NCBI GenBank assembly: GCA_946811185.2
Contig: OX328096.1
Coordinates: 43,910,252-43,974,251, forward strand
Direction of reading: 5' to 3'
DNA length: 64,000 nt
Origin: Hippopus hippopus
Lineage: Eukaryota; Mollusca; Bivalvia; Cardiida; Cardiidae
In this document: piece by piece, positions 1-13,500 of the stretch
Layout of the letters: every line of letters starts with the position of its first letter
Position numbering within the stretch: the stretch's first letter is position 1
Program-made: the position numbers and the translations under genes
The notes under the pieces: model-generated
What the model was told of the DNA's origin: nothing
Databases searched by the model: none
Seen by the model: the letters and a program-made list of their open reading frames with translations, nothing else

Positions 1-231
1 TGTTTTTGATGTCATTTTCTGAATAGCTTGTAAGGTGTAGCAACTAGAATACAGCATTACTATGGTGGGTGTGCCAAACTCCCCTTTACAACAGAGTGCA
101 TTACTTGGTAAATATTAGTATAAATACTGTGAAATATGAGTCTGCGACTTTACAGTAGAAATCTTTGAAAACTTTGCAAGAAAGGTGAATGTTGGTCAAA
201 GAGTAATGCTCTTTCTTTCATCATGTTTTTT

Positions 232-1322
232 AACAAGAGGGCCAAGACGCCCCTGTATTGGTCCACCGGCTAATAAGTATCAATCCTACACGCCAAACAT
301 TACAATACTTAGCCAATTGGTTTCAAACTAGAAGACATGAAGAATCTTCTCTATAAAATCCTATGAGAAAGTTATGACCTCAGGGCAAAGCCGCTTTTGA
401 TCACAGAGCTATAATTGCTTGAATCCTGGTAAAGGTTCACAAGATAATGCCCTTACCAAAGAATACAGGTCTAGAATGTATGGTTATGAACAAGAAGATT
501 TTCAAAGTTTCCTCAATAAAAGACCTTGTAAAACATGAGACCCCTGAGACAGGCCCAATTTGGTAGCCCTAGGTCTATGCTCAGTAACAAGAAGATTTCT
601 GAAGTTTTCATTATAAAAGCCCATGTAAAACTTGTGACTCCTGGAGTGGGCCAAATTTGACCCTAGGGCTATAATTTGAGCACTCTGGGTACAGGCCCAC
701 TAGATTAAGCTACATGCAAAATTTGGTAGTCCTAGGCCTTATGGCTAGGTACAGGAAGATATCAAAGTTTTCACTATATAAGCCCATGTAAAACTGGTGG
801 CCCCAGGGTGGGGCCAATTTTGACCCTGAGGCTATAATTTTGGCACTCTTGGTAGAGGCCCACTAGATAAAGCAACAAGCAAAATTTGGTAGCCCTAGGC
901 CTTATGGCTAGGTGCAGGAAGATTTCTAAAGTTTTCACTATATAAGCCCTTGTAAAACTTGTTAGCCCCGGGGCAGGGTCAATTTTGACCCCAGAGCTGT
1001 ATTTTGAAGAAACTTGGTAGAAGTCTATCAGATAAAGCTACATGCCAAATTTGGCAGCCTTGGCCTTATGGTTTCAGATTTTCAATATTTTTCAGTTTTG
1101 TTGCCATGGCAACCAGTTTTTGAAGGAATCAAATTCGTTCAAAAAATTCTGAAGAAGACCATGGCAGGATCATTTCTGTAAAGTTTCATCAAAATTGGAT
1201 GGGTGCTCTCAGAGAAAAAGATGTTTGAAATAAAAGTTAACGCATGCACGGACGGACACACAGATGCATGACGAACACCAGGCCATGACATAAGCCTACT
1301 GGCCGAAGGTCAGTGGAGTTAA
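232..1322. repeat. AACAAGAGGGCC...GGTCAGTGGAGTTAA interspersed repeat
   Basis: Same layout as the copies at 15372, 23687 and 55024: a 5' 'aacaagagggcc', 'ctccactggctaat'-like motif, several ~163-bp tandem units (aagcccatgtaaaacttgtg...ggtagccctaggcc), a TTGCCATGGCAACC palindrome, a GGAC-rich stretch and a 3' 'gccagtggagcta' that is the inverse of the 5' motif. It has no coding capacity. It occupies most of the intron left of exon 10. Confidence 0.75.
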
Positions 1323-1408
1323 AAAGCACTTATCTTCCTTTCCTTCAAATAAGTCTCCTTTGCAGTAGTTGTATTAGTTTGTGAACTGTTAAAAAACATA
1401 GCTTTTAC

Positions 1409-1558
1409 CTTTTCTACAGATATCATCTTGCCATGCAGTTCTGTCCTATGCAGTTGCTGTATGCATTTGGCAGCTTCATCAGCTGATGACATAGTTACAA
1501 ATCCATAGCACCTGGAACCTGGTTTACGTGCATTTGTTACAACTTTTGCACCAACAAC
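1409..1558 (-). CDS. SAFB-like: SAFB-like exon 10: second half of RRM
   Basis: 50 codons, phase 0 to 0, acceptor TTGTTAG|GTT and donor AAG|GTAAAA. Contains [20 protein letters not shown] with the aromatic RNP1 (RCYGFVTM), helix 2 ([14 protein letters not shown]) and the family hallmark [14 protein letters not shown]. The next exon, expected to begin with the Lys-rich stretch after the RRM, is not in positions 1-1408 and must lie outside the window. Confidence 0.95.
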
Positions 1559-4500
1559 CTAACAAAGTATAAACCACAAACTTTCATAGAATCACATACA
1601 TAACAGCAAGCAAGTAATAAAAGCAACTGAGTGTTGAAACACATAATCTTCCTCAATTACAGATATTTACCCACTTTTAGCAGGGAATAGCTAATCAATT
1701 TAAAAAGTCTCCAAGAATTGTCAAAATTTTCCACTACTGCTGAGATAGTAAGACTTTATCCAGGCTAAACTACCAGTTCATCCAGCCAGAGGTGTGATTG
1801 ATGAAATTTGAGAGGGAAGGAAAATGCTGAGACCTCCTCACATACTTCAGTAAATACATAAATTCCCATTTGATCCTGATGAGCTGGGACAGTTCTGATT
1901 GGTCAGTTTGAGCTTCAAAGACAGGAAATCCTCTGAAAAGAGGACAAAGTCACACCCCTGCATGAAAATCCAGCTTTAACTTTCCACAGGGATAAAAAAT
2001 ATTTTCTAACCTTCAGCATGCTATGGGCAGCCTCACAGACTTGTGGACAGGCTTCTGAGGACAATGTAGATCAGGATCAGACTGCAGAAAACATGCAGTC
2101 TGATCTCTGATCTACATTCTCCAATATATTGTAAGATATACTTTTCAAATCAGCCTCACCACTGCAATATTTGGATGTGATTTACCCTTTAGGAGCCTTT
2201 CACCACTTTTGTTACCTTTGTAGCCAGTGTTAAGATCAGACTGTACAAAACATGCAGTTTGTTCCTTGATCTAAACTGGCCACTTGGCTGACACATTCTA
2301 TAAAATGATGATGATGATGAATAGCGTTTTAAGGCCCGTCGACAACTTAGGTCATACTGGGCGCACTTACTTAGTAAACAATAATGCGAGGTGAAAATAA
2401 CATACACGTGCAACAACATAAGACAAACATGATAAATGAGGAATGGACGAAACACAAAATGATGCCCCTTTTGTCGCCTTTTACGACATGCATGCTGTCA
2501 CTTTTGTTCCGCCAGATGAAATGGCAGATGTGACGAGCGCGGGACTGCAGTGGTTTATTCTTATACCCCCGATTAAACCACACGGGGTCCCACAGGCCAA
2601 TTGATTCCCATTCCAAACCCTATTTACATCGAGAAAAAAATACAGGATTTGGAATAAGAACTACCCAGCCTGCTGCAATCCTACGAATTACGAGGAAAGC
2701 AGCCGTTTGTCTCTAATTTTAGTCGCCTTCTACGACATGCCATAGAGAAAGACCGAGGTCCTATTCTATAAATTAAAAAAACATTCTATAAAAAAGCCTA
2801 GGGTTTTTATTGTTGGCCAAAGATATGGACTAGATTTACTTCTCACCTAAATAAGGCTAAATACGTTTTCAGAAATTTCTGTTAGACTGGTTCAGCAAGC
2901 TAAAGGTTACTGATCAAACAGATTCACTCCCTAATTCTCTCGAATACAAAATCAGTGCATTACCCAATGAGCTCGCTGGCTTTCGTAGAACTCACAAAGT
3001 AGGCATAAAAAAGCAAGAAGAATATTCAGGAAACTGTTTCAAATAGACCAAGTCCTCACATTCCGCTATGCTTTAAGTGGAAAGCAATAAGTCATGCAAT
3101 TAAAAAATGCATCCAAGGAAGATCTTGGTTACTCAATATTTAAGCCCTGAGATGCTCAGGGCAAGGCTTTTATAGACAGTACAGGTCAAAATCAGACTGC
3201 AGAGAATGAGTAATCTAAAATTCACTAACCGATCTGTTGAGAGATCTTCTTAGCAAATCATCCTTACAATTCTAGATCCAAGCCAAGATTTGCTAAGGAC
3301 CACAAAATATCAAAGTTATGATTTTTTTCACAATGAAGGTTTACTACTCAATCTATACCAAGGCAGACTAACATACCTTCCCATATTTGCTGAACAAAGC
3401 TTTCAGATCTGTTGCTCTGGTGGTTGATGATAGGGAGCTTACCCACAGATTACGACTGCCAGCTGAGAACATAAAATGTGAACCCAGTATCAAGTCATGC
3501 ACAACCAACTGCAGACTTCATCCTTTTCCATAAGATTGCCTTCTACACATTATGGCAAAGAAAAACCCAAATGGTTCAACCAAGCAATTTCTCCTTTTGC
3601 AAATGTTTTGAAAAACAATCTGCTGCTATACCGAAAAGATCTTCTGCAGTAATCAACATACAACAGTAATTTTTATAATTTATTAGTCAAATGTAAAAAC
3701 AAACTTATGTATTAAATACTTTGGAAAACCACCAACAAAGCAAATTTAAAACAGAATGAAATTCTGTAAGTTAAAACTTCCTACAACAAAGATTCACTGG
3801 GGAACATTTTCTAGTTACTCTTTAACCCTTTAAAAAACAATCTCAAGTTTCATTTAACTACCATGAAGAAGCAGACATCTGAAAGCATTATAGAAAGGGA
3901 AAAAGTAGTGTGCCCAGAATTTTCCCATTTAACCATTCCAAAAAACAACTTCAAACTTTTGAGTCACATTTATTGTGTAATCTACAAATGCTTTCAATGT
4001 GGGAAAGTCTAAAAGAAGTAGATATTTGAAAGCATTACAGAACGGGAAAAAGTATTGTGTCCAGCCTTTTCCCACAATGTTTTTTAACCATTCCACAAAA
4101 CAACTTTCAAGTTTTTAGTCACATTTATTGTGTAATCTACAAATGTTTTCAATGGGGGAAAGTCTAAAATTTTGTCATTTGGTAGAGTTCATGAACAGCA
4201 AAATTTTGGAAAGAATTTGCCGATGGACCCAGTGAAAATATTGTTACAATGTGGCTGCCATAAAGAGATGTAGAGGAAATGTGCAATAAGGAAAAATACA
4301 TATGTACAAATATCACTTACATTTCTCATCCCTCTTTGGATCTTTTGTTGCACTGTATTGGATAAAAAAAAGAAAGTAATAAGTTTTTCCTAAACCCAGG
4401 AGAAGTTTGTCTAACTTGTATGACTTTGATAATTGCTGTGCTGAATGATTATCAGAATAATTTATCAAAATGCTCAGGTATAGTTTTTCTCCTATACATT

Positions 4501-7500
4501 CACATCCATTAACCATACATTATACAATCTAATGGTCAGTTTTCTTAAACACAACACTATACTTTTTTCTTTAATTTAGCAAAAATGTGGTATATAGATA
4601 TAAAAAGGGTAAACCTGTAAAATACAATTATTCCCTGTTTTGGGGGGAAGGAAACTAATATGTCACACTATACATTTTAACCAGTGCAGTCTGATAGATA
4701 CTTAGCAGATTTACCATAGATATTACAAAAGAAATCCTGAAAAAAAAAAAACCTTAGTTGATAGATAATGGGATTGATGATCAGCTGCTGTAGTTGACAA
4801 CAGGGTTCTAACTTCGAATGGCATCAGGGTGAATAAGTAAAGGTTTATTTAACTAATAGTTGGAAGGGGTCTGTCAGCATCATCTTTCCCATCAATTTTT
4901 GTCATCACAGTGTGCAAGGACTCATTCATCATCAATTGTCTTCTGTCATATTTCTTTTGCACTGCCTAGGTCAGCTTTAGTCATCTCTTGATTTAGATAA
5001 GGGAAAAAGAGACAGAAAGCTTGCATTTACGGAAAATAGGTCTTGCTGTCTATATCAAAGCAAAAAAGTGCCACAGTTTACAAATGATTACATTGTCTCC
5101 CTGGTGATGATGTCAAAATATAAAATATAGGTAACACTGGAACAATTGAACAGGGATGAAGATTGTGAGAAAATTAGTCATACAAACCAAACCAACCTCT
5201 TATTCTTGTCATCACCAACATCTTTTTTCTCCTCTGTTTTGACAACTGGATCACCTGGGTTGGAAGTCCCTTCAGATTTTTCTTCCTTGGTATCATTAGC
5301 TGGTACATCCACTTTCTCTTTAGGATTTGGGTCACTATCAGTTGCTGAGGTTTCCGCTTCTGCAGTTTCAGTTTTTGCTGACTGTCCACTTAGCAAATCA
5401 GCATCTAAGTCATTCTGTGTGTCATCTACCAGTACTTCTAGCTGTTCACTATCACCATCTGTCTTCTGTGTTTCACTTTTATCATCTACGGACTTTTTAG
5501 TATCAATTTCGGCTTTGTCTGCCTTAGCTGATGTGATTTTACCTGAATCTGAAGTCATTCCAGATAAATGCAACTGTTCTTCCTTTGCTGACAACTCAGT
5601 GCCAGCACTGACTGGAACAGCAGTTTCACCAAACTTTTCTTGGGTCTGTTTGGACTCAGCTTTATCTTGATCAATGTCCATCTTTTCACTTTCTTCAGCA
5701 CCAGACTTGGAATTTATCCCCTCATCAGTTGCAGTTTCTTTTAGTTTCTTGTCTTCGGTAGAAGTTTCAACCAAATTTCCATCCCCTTCACTTGTTGCTT
5801 TAGCTGATTCCACATTAGTTTTATTTTCAACATCAGATGCATTAGAGCCTTGTTGTGCTACAGAAAGCAGAAAAAGTGGGTGATTGAAAAATTAATGCAT
5901 AATTTCATAAAGAATACCTCTATAACTAGAGGACTACAGACCATTGTTCACTTACCTGGATTACAACAATACCTTGACATCAATCACTGTTACATTAGTC
6001 ATTTTCACACCAGTTCCTTAAACCTGTCAGGTAGTTCTTCATGATCATGGAAAATTCTGTCCAGCTCTGTTGGCAGGGATTATATGAATGGTAGTTGAAG
6101 CTTCATCAATACTCACACTTCTAAAGTTTACTACAAAAACTGTTGTCCTTGTTCCCCTTCTTTGATGTATGCGACACATGCAGTCAAAGGCAAAAGTTCC
6201 AATATTCTTTACTTCTTCTGTAGCAACATAATTGGACTTGATAACTGACATCGCCACAAAACCTGTCCATGTGGTTTCCTCATCAAAAGTTGACCAAAAC
6301 TGCTGCAACTGATATTAACTCTACCAATCCAGTCTGCAGATACAGCAGAGATTCATCTGACGTACTCACCCTTTACTATGTATACAAAAAATTAGCAAAC
6401 TACTGACCCACCCAAAACAAAATTGAGAACTACCGCAGTTTCAGGCAAAAAAAGCCTACATGGTTAGATTTTTGTTGCCAAAACTTTATTTATATCTTTC
6501 TTGCTACAAGCCTGTTTGTCTGATCAAATGTTAAAAAGTTTTTTGTTTCATTTTAAATATTAATATACCATCTATTACATTACCTTTTTCTTTACCCTTG
6601 TTACAAATTCTGTCACTGGTACTGTCTGTCTCCTGTAAGTATACAACAAAGTGATTGCTACAGCATATCGGATCGATGTTCAAACTGAAATGCCCTTTTT
6701 TTCCTCTTTTTCTCTGTCATTGCCATGTGCAACTCCAGAAGCTTCTGTGGATGGTATAGATCAAGATCACACAGTACTGCTTAGTGCTCTTGGATCTTCT
6801 TTGTCCACTACTACTTTCTGAGCTCTGACTTAGGTCTGATAAAAAATTTTCTGAATAAGGACTATTAAATGAGCCATGTTCTGAGAAGAGAGAATTTAAT
6901 GCATCTCCTTAATTGCATAATACCATGCAAGCCATCAAATAATCATGGATCCATAAAACCCTTATGTCTAACAGCTGACAAAATCATTAGATAGAATGGT
7001 CCTTTGACAGGCAGAAAATTTAACATAGCAAACAGTTTCAACTGCGCAGGCTGACATGGGTTGATACTATTTGTACAACAAAACCCTTTTTCACAGAGCA
7101 CTGCTCATCAATCTATTAAATTAGCAGTTAAAGTGTTAATACAAACAAGAGGGCCATTGGCCCTAAGCCCTCACCTGAGTAAAGTAACCTAGTATTGGTA
7201 AAGCTGAAGAGATCCTGGTTGTGATGATGTAAAACACATGAGTGAAAGTGACCTACTTTTTGACCCAATGTAACCCAATTTCAAACTCATCCAAAATACC
7301 ATCTAGACAAGCATTCAGACAATTTTCTTGCGTATCAAGTTTCATGAGTGTCCAACTGAAAATGTGCCCTCTAGAGTGCACACAAGGTTTTTCTGAGATT
7401 TGACCCAGTGACTTACTTTTTGTTCCAGTGTGACCCATTTTGAACGTGTTCCAGATATCATTAAGACAAACATTCTGAACCAATTTCATCCATGTCAGAC

Positions 7501-10500
7501 TAAAAATGTGGCCTCTAGAGAACACACAAAGTTTTAATAACATATGGCACTCCTACTCTTTGACCAAATAGGACTAAAAATTCAAATTTATCCAAGAAAT
7601 CATCAAGACAAGCATTCTGACCAAGTTTCATGAGTACTAAGCTGAAAATGTGGTCTCAAGAATGCACACAAGCTTTTTTTTAAGATTTTGCGCAGTGACC
7701 TACTTTTAACCCAACGTGACCTATTTTCAAACTTGTTCAAGATATCAGACAAACATTCTGACCAAGTTTCAGGAGTATCTAGCTGAAAATGTGGCCTCTA
7801 GAGTGCACACAAGGTAATTGTTGACAGCCACACGACAGAGGACACACGCCTGACACAGCAGGAGTAAAAAAGCTCAACTTGAACTTAAAATTCACCTGTT
7901 CAACAGTACATACCATTGGCTCTTCAAAGATTTTCCCTGTTGCTGGAGCTGATTCTTTGTTGGCATCATGTATATTTTCAGCCTCAGTAACCTAAAGTAA
8001 GCAATGCAGAACCCAAAATAAAAACAGCTTTGTTCCAGACAGACATAATATTTTTATTGTACTGCAGATCAATTGAAGTAACTTCCATATACCTTGAAAT
8101 TATATATATGAGGAAAAAGTAAAAAATTTTTTTGCCTTTGGCAATATAAGTGAAGTATCACAATGCAATATTATATCAAATTAGTATTTCATAACAAAAT
8201 TGATGAAATGAAAGACATTCAAAATTCTAGGATGGCAAACATAATCGACAAGGACACCTATACATACCGCTGGTGCTTCATGTATTTCTATTGTGACATC
8301 AAGTGACTTCTTTTCTTCCATGGCAAACTCACTTCCATCCTAGTAAGTAGATGAAATAGAAACAGTTAATTTATCTGAAGGTGCACAATAGAAACTGAGC
8401 TGTGTCTCCCATCAATTCTTAACATTATCCCCATTATATTGTAGTTATTTTAGGCTTCAAAAAACCAGATTTTGTTTCTGCATGTTTTCAAGCTGCTAAA
8501 GTATTAATTTTCATACAAATATAACCCATTTTTTCGTTAATTTATAAAAACTAGTCATTTCTTGTGGCTTTCTGACAATTATTACTGGTGACAGTTGTGC
8601 TATTGCATAGGATACAAAGGATAGAATATGCAATTTGGGATTTTGTGTCAATTTTTGTTTATATTGTGAGTTTAATGCTGTTTTAACAGCTTATGTCATA
8701 TCACTGCCGTACGGTGCACCTAAGCATGTGTTTCCTAGCATTCTTACACCAGTACTAACACAACTTTCATTCCAAGTCAATGACTACTTTTCTCATATGC
8801 ATCACAGGTGAGAGACAAAAAATCACTGCAGAGAAAGTTGCCTCAACCAGGTATCAAACTTGCAACCACTAGGTCTTGAGTCAGATACACTAACCACTGA
8901 GCTACCTGGGCTGGCTTGTGTCAATCTACTCAATGAATCAAGGATATACCACAATGCTTGCCTGACTGCATAAGACCTTCACCTTCTGTAGTCTTGCAGC
9001 AAGCACGAAAACAGAGTCATGAAACTCTACACTGGCAAGCTGTCACAACAATCTAGGTCACAAGAACTGAACATTGAATTGCTTAACAATGTCAGAATTT
9101 TACAATGAGAGAGCAGTGGACTGATTCCGAAGACAGTAGAAATGTGAATTCAATAAACATGTATAAATGTTTAGTGTTGAAAAGAATTGTTAAAAACAAG
9201 ATGGCCATTAGTTCTAAAACGCTCACCTAAGTACAGTCATCTAAGGTTGATAAAACTGAAGAGATCCTGGTTGTGATGATGTAAAACACATGGGTGTAAG
9301 TGACCTTCTTTTTGACAAACTTGACCAACTTACGAACTTGTCCGAGATATCATCAAGACCAACATTTTGATGATGTTTCATCAGTAGTAGACTGAAATTG
9401 TGGCCTTTAGACTGTACAAAAGGTTTTTCTAAGATTTGGCCCAGTGACCTACTTTTTGATCAGTTGTGACCTCATTTCAAACTTGTCTGTGATATCATCA
9501 AGGCAAATATTCTGACAATGTTTCATGAGTATCTGACTGAAAATATGCCCTCTAGACTGTACAAGAGGTTTTGTCAAGATTTGACCCAGTGACCTACTTT
9601 TGAATCTGTTGTGACCAAGTTTAGAGCTTGTCTGAGATATCAGGACAAATATTTTGACAATGTTTTATTTGTATCAGACTGAAAGTGTGGCCTCTACAGT
9701 GCACACAATGTTTCTCCATGATTTGGATAAATGACGTTCTTTTTTACACAAAGTGACATAATTTTGATCTTGTCATAGATATCATCAAGACAAACATTCT
9801 GACCAAAAAGTTTCATGGGTATCAGATGTAAAATGTTGCCTCTAGAGTGCACACAAGGTTTTTTCTAGAATTTGGCTTCATGACCCAACATGATCAATAC
9901 TTTCGTAAGTATCTGCATGGATGTGAAATTATTCTTTTATCTACACGCCCGCCAGGCGAGTAGATGTTAAAGGTTACTCGCCCTGCAGAGTTTTTCACTT
10001 GCCCTTCTTTTCTATGAAATATTTGTCTAATTATAGAACTGAAAGTCATGTGATTAATTATACTTACACGTAACTTTAATCTAAAATAAATTCCAAGAAA
10101 TGTTATCATGTCTGAATTTTAGCTTTTCATTCAACTGCCTGTTAATTAACATCATGCATAGAGAGGAATTCATTTTCTAAAGGTAATACATGTATAAACA
10201 AACAGATGGTGTTCCCTACACCGCTACTAAAAATAGATTATCTGCACCATCAAATTTTCTGATCAAATTGCGTACCGTTCGAGCGCAAAATCAACCTAAT
10301 TTGTTCACAAAATTATCTTGTTACATAACCTTTTTTGTCATGCGTTTGTAGTGATTCAATCAATTTAATGGAATTAGGTCATGCCACTTCTTCAGAATAT
10401 TTTTCGAAAACCACTGAACCAGTTTGGAATTCCCTCGGCTATGCATCTGTAGTGATTCAATCAATTTAATGAAAAATAGGTCATGCCACTTCTTCAGAAT

Positions 10501-13500
10501 ATTTTTCGAAAACCACTGAACCAGTTTGGAATACATGGATCCGTGGTGATGAGATAAACCGACTTCCTTGGTTACTGTTGCCAAGGGCTCCCAAACAACC
10601 ATAGTCAATACATACACAGTATAGCAGACAGGCTACCTAAATCGTGCTGTCATGGCTGTTTCCCTCAATAAAATTCCGGAAAAAATATTTTAATCATATG
10701 TTTCTGCCTAGGATAAATTCTCGGGAAGTAATTTAAAGATGTCTGAACTAATTTACACAAGGATATGTACAAAAAGGGCGAATTACGGGGGCTACAGACG
10801 ATGTAACAGATCTACTTGTTTAACAAAGTTTTGAGCTTCAATGCGAAAGAATAAAACACATCAACAAATCTCCGTTTTGCCACAGAATAAAAGAATTAAA
10901 GATACTTATTGCTTTCGTTGGGCTAGTAAAGTCATCTCAACATAATACCAAATTGAATGACACTGAATTACAAGCATTTCGAAAATTTTATAGATTCTCT
11001 GATTCTAAAGAGAGGTTTAAGTTAATGAAAAATTTTAATATCAGGTTAAGGGGAAAAGGGTTGTCTGATGATTTTAAAATGCGTTAAGTGTGCTGGCAAT
11101 TTAGAAACTTGTTAATACCATTGACGGTAGTTTGTTTTATCTTATGATATACTGAAGACAACGGGTGGTCAAGTTGATTAGAGCAGCAAATTAGTTTGCA
11201 ATCAAACACACTGCCTATCAATCAACAGTTTATCAACTCGCCCTTTGTGCTAATGTGCAAATGTGCTAATCAGCATAAACTCTTCATCAAATGACACAAT
11301 TTGTAGAACAATCCAAACTCAAATATTTGCAGAGACAAAAATAAATGACTCAAAAATTAAATTTCATTTTTGAAAGAACAAAAAACACTATGAGAAAAGG
11401 AGAAAATGGATGTTACCAGCATTTTCTCCTTTTTCCGCAATGCTTTCAAAAGCTTTCTCAGGGTCGTTAAAACTCGGGGTTATGTGGTAAACAGTTGATA
11501 CGGCTAAGTAAAAAGAAAAATTTACAAGTTGCCTATTGAGCTAAACTTCCACCAATACAGAAGTTAGACTTTTTTAAAATTGAATTCTACTCATAGTGAG
11601 GAAGAACTACACGTCAAAGTGCTTATTGTAAATAGCAGATAGTTTAAATCCAAGACTAAACATCATGTAATTTGCAATCTGATCTTTATCTACACATTCA
11701 GCATACTCTTCATGCACCATGGTTTAAGATAAATGTCAAACTGAAACATTGGTGACAAGTTACTCGGCCACTTTTTGGATGTGCATAGGTTATTTAACAA
11801 GGTTAGATATTCAAGTAAAGGTATTTTCTTTTTATTAGTATTTCATATAGGTCTATTTTACCTTACCGTTTTTATCTTTCAGAGGGGAAAAAATTATGGA
11901 TTTAATTAATCCATTAATCCAGCGCTGATCAGAACTCTTAACATATGTTCAAATTTTCAGTCATTATCGTAAATAAAACTTGTGTACAGCCTCTGCGTCA
12001 TCTCACGTCAGTGGTACACGTTCGCAAAGCACATATTTTCAACTTATTCTTACGTTCAAACGTTTAAAACACAAAATAAATAAATACTATCGCACCCTTC
12101 AAACGTTAACAGTCGTTTATTTGGGAGCCGAAATTGCAGACACTAAGGCTGCACATCGGGTAGAATAAATGCGATGACCCGATTGGTCAAATATCGATTT
12201 CCACGGATCCATGTATTCCCTCGGCTATGCATCTGTAGTGATTCAATCAATTTAAGGAAAAATAGGTCATGCCACTTCTTCAGAATATTTTTCGAAAACC
12301 ACTGAACCAGTTTGGAATTCCCTCGGCTATTCCCGTAAGAAAAGAAATAAACACTAAAGCGTGGTCAGACAGATTTACTTTCGAGTCGTCTCGAGGTCAT
12401 TACTAAATACCCAGTATATAATGCAAAATCAAAGCGTGGCTTTTAGAAATTATGGGCTGCGACTAAATCTCGCACATGATACCTGACTGGTTCGCTGTAG
12501 AGATTTGATGCAGATTGAGCGTGGTGAAATTGACATTGTATTCTCTGTATGCATGTAATGGTTTGTAACTAGACAAAACCTCAAATAACTGATGTAAACT
12601 TCCTTTTGATTAGCAGTTCTCAAACTGATATTTTGCCGAATTTTATGGACTTAAAGTGCACGTAATATGTCAGAAAATGCACTCGCCCAGTTGGGCCAGT
12701 CAGGTATTTCTTGTACTCGCCCGTTCTCAATGATCACTCTCCAATGCGAGCTGGCGATTGGAAATTTTACATCCCTGATCTGGCTAAAAATGTGGCCTCT
12801 AGAGTGCACACAAGATTTTTCTTAGATTTGGCCTAGTGACCTACTTTTTGATCCAATGTCACCAGTTTCATGAGTATCAGGCTGAAAATATAGATTCAAG
12901 AGTGGAAATAAAGTTCTTTTAAGATCTGGCCAAGTGACCTACTTTTTGACCCAAAGAGACCCAATTCACAGATGTCCGAGATAAATCATCAAAAAAACTT
13001 CTGACAAAGTTTCATGAGTATCAGGCTGAAAATATGGCCTCTTGAGTACACACACAGTTTTTCTAAGATTTGGCCCAGTGACCTACTTCTTGACCAAATG
13101 CGACCCAATTTCAAACTTGTGCAAGATATCATCAACACAAACAATCTGACCAAGTTTCATGAGTATCAGGCTGAAAATGTGGCCTCTAAAGTACACATGA
13201 GGTTTTTCTAAGATTTTTGCCCAGTGACCTACTTATAGACCCGATTTGATCCAATTTCACAATCCTTAGAGATATCATCAAGACACACATTCTGACCAAG
13301 TATCCGGAGTATCAGGCTGAAAATAAGGCCTCTAGAGTCCATACAAGGTTTTTCAAAGATTTGGCCCAGTTACCTACTTTTAGACTGATGTGATCCAATT
13401 TCAAAATAATCTGAGGTATCATTAAGACACACATTCTGACCAAGTATTGTGAGTATCAGGCTGAAAATGTTGCTTCTAGAGTGTACATAAGGTTTTTCTA

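Noticed and set aside
1..231. Possible next SAFB-like exon
   Set aside because: No minus-strand acceptor followed by a Lys-rich frame continuing the RRM was found.
5146..5670. 174-codon plus-strand frame
   Set aside because: It is the antisense shadow of the acidic SAFB-like exon 8, which has splice sites, phase and composition support.
6045..6308. 87-codon minus-strand frame between SAFB-like exons 7 and 8
   Set aside because: No domain recognised, composition unlike the acidic linker, and the exon 7 to 8 phase already fits without it. It could be an old repeat fragment.
8845..8917. Possible true tRNA gene
   Set aside because: A and B boxes are present but the cloverleaf is degenerate and the sequence continues into a body shared with 43120-43350, so it is a SINE head.
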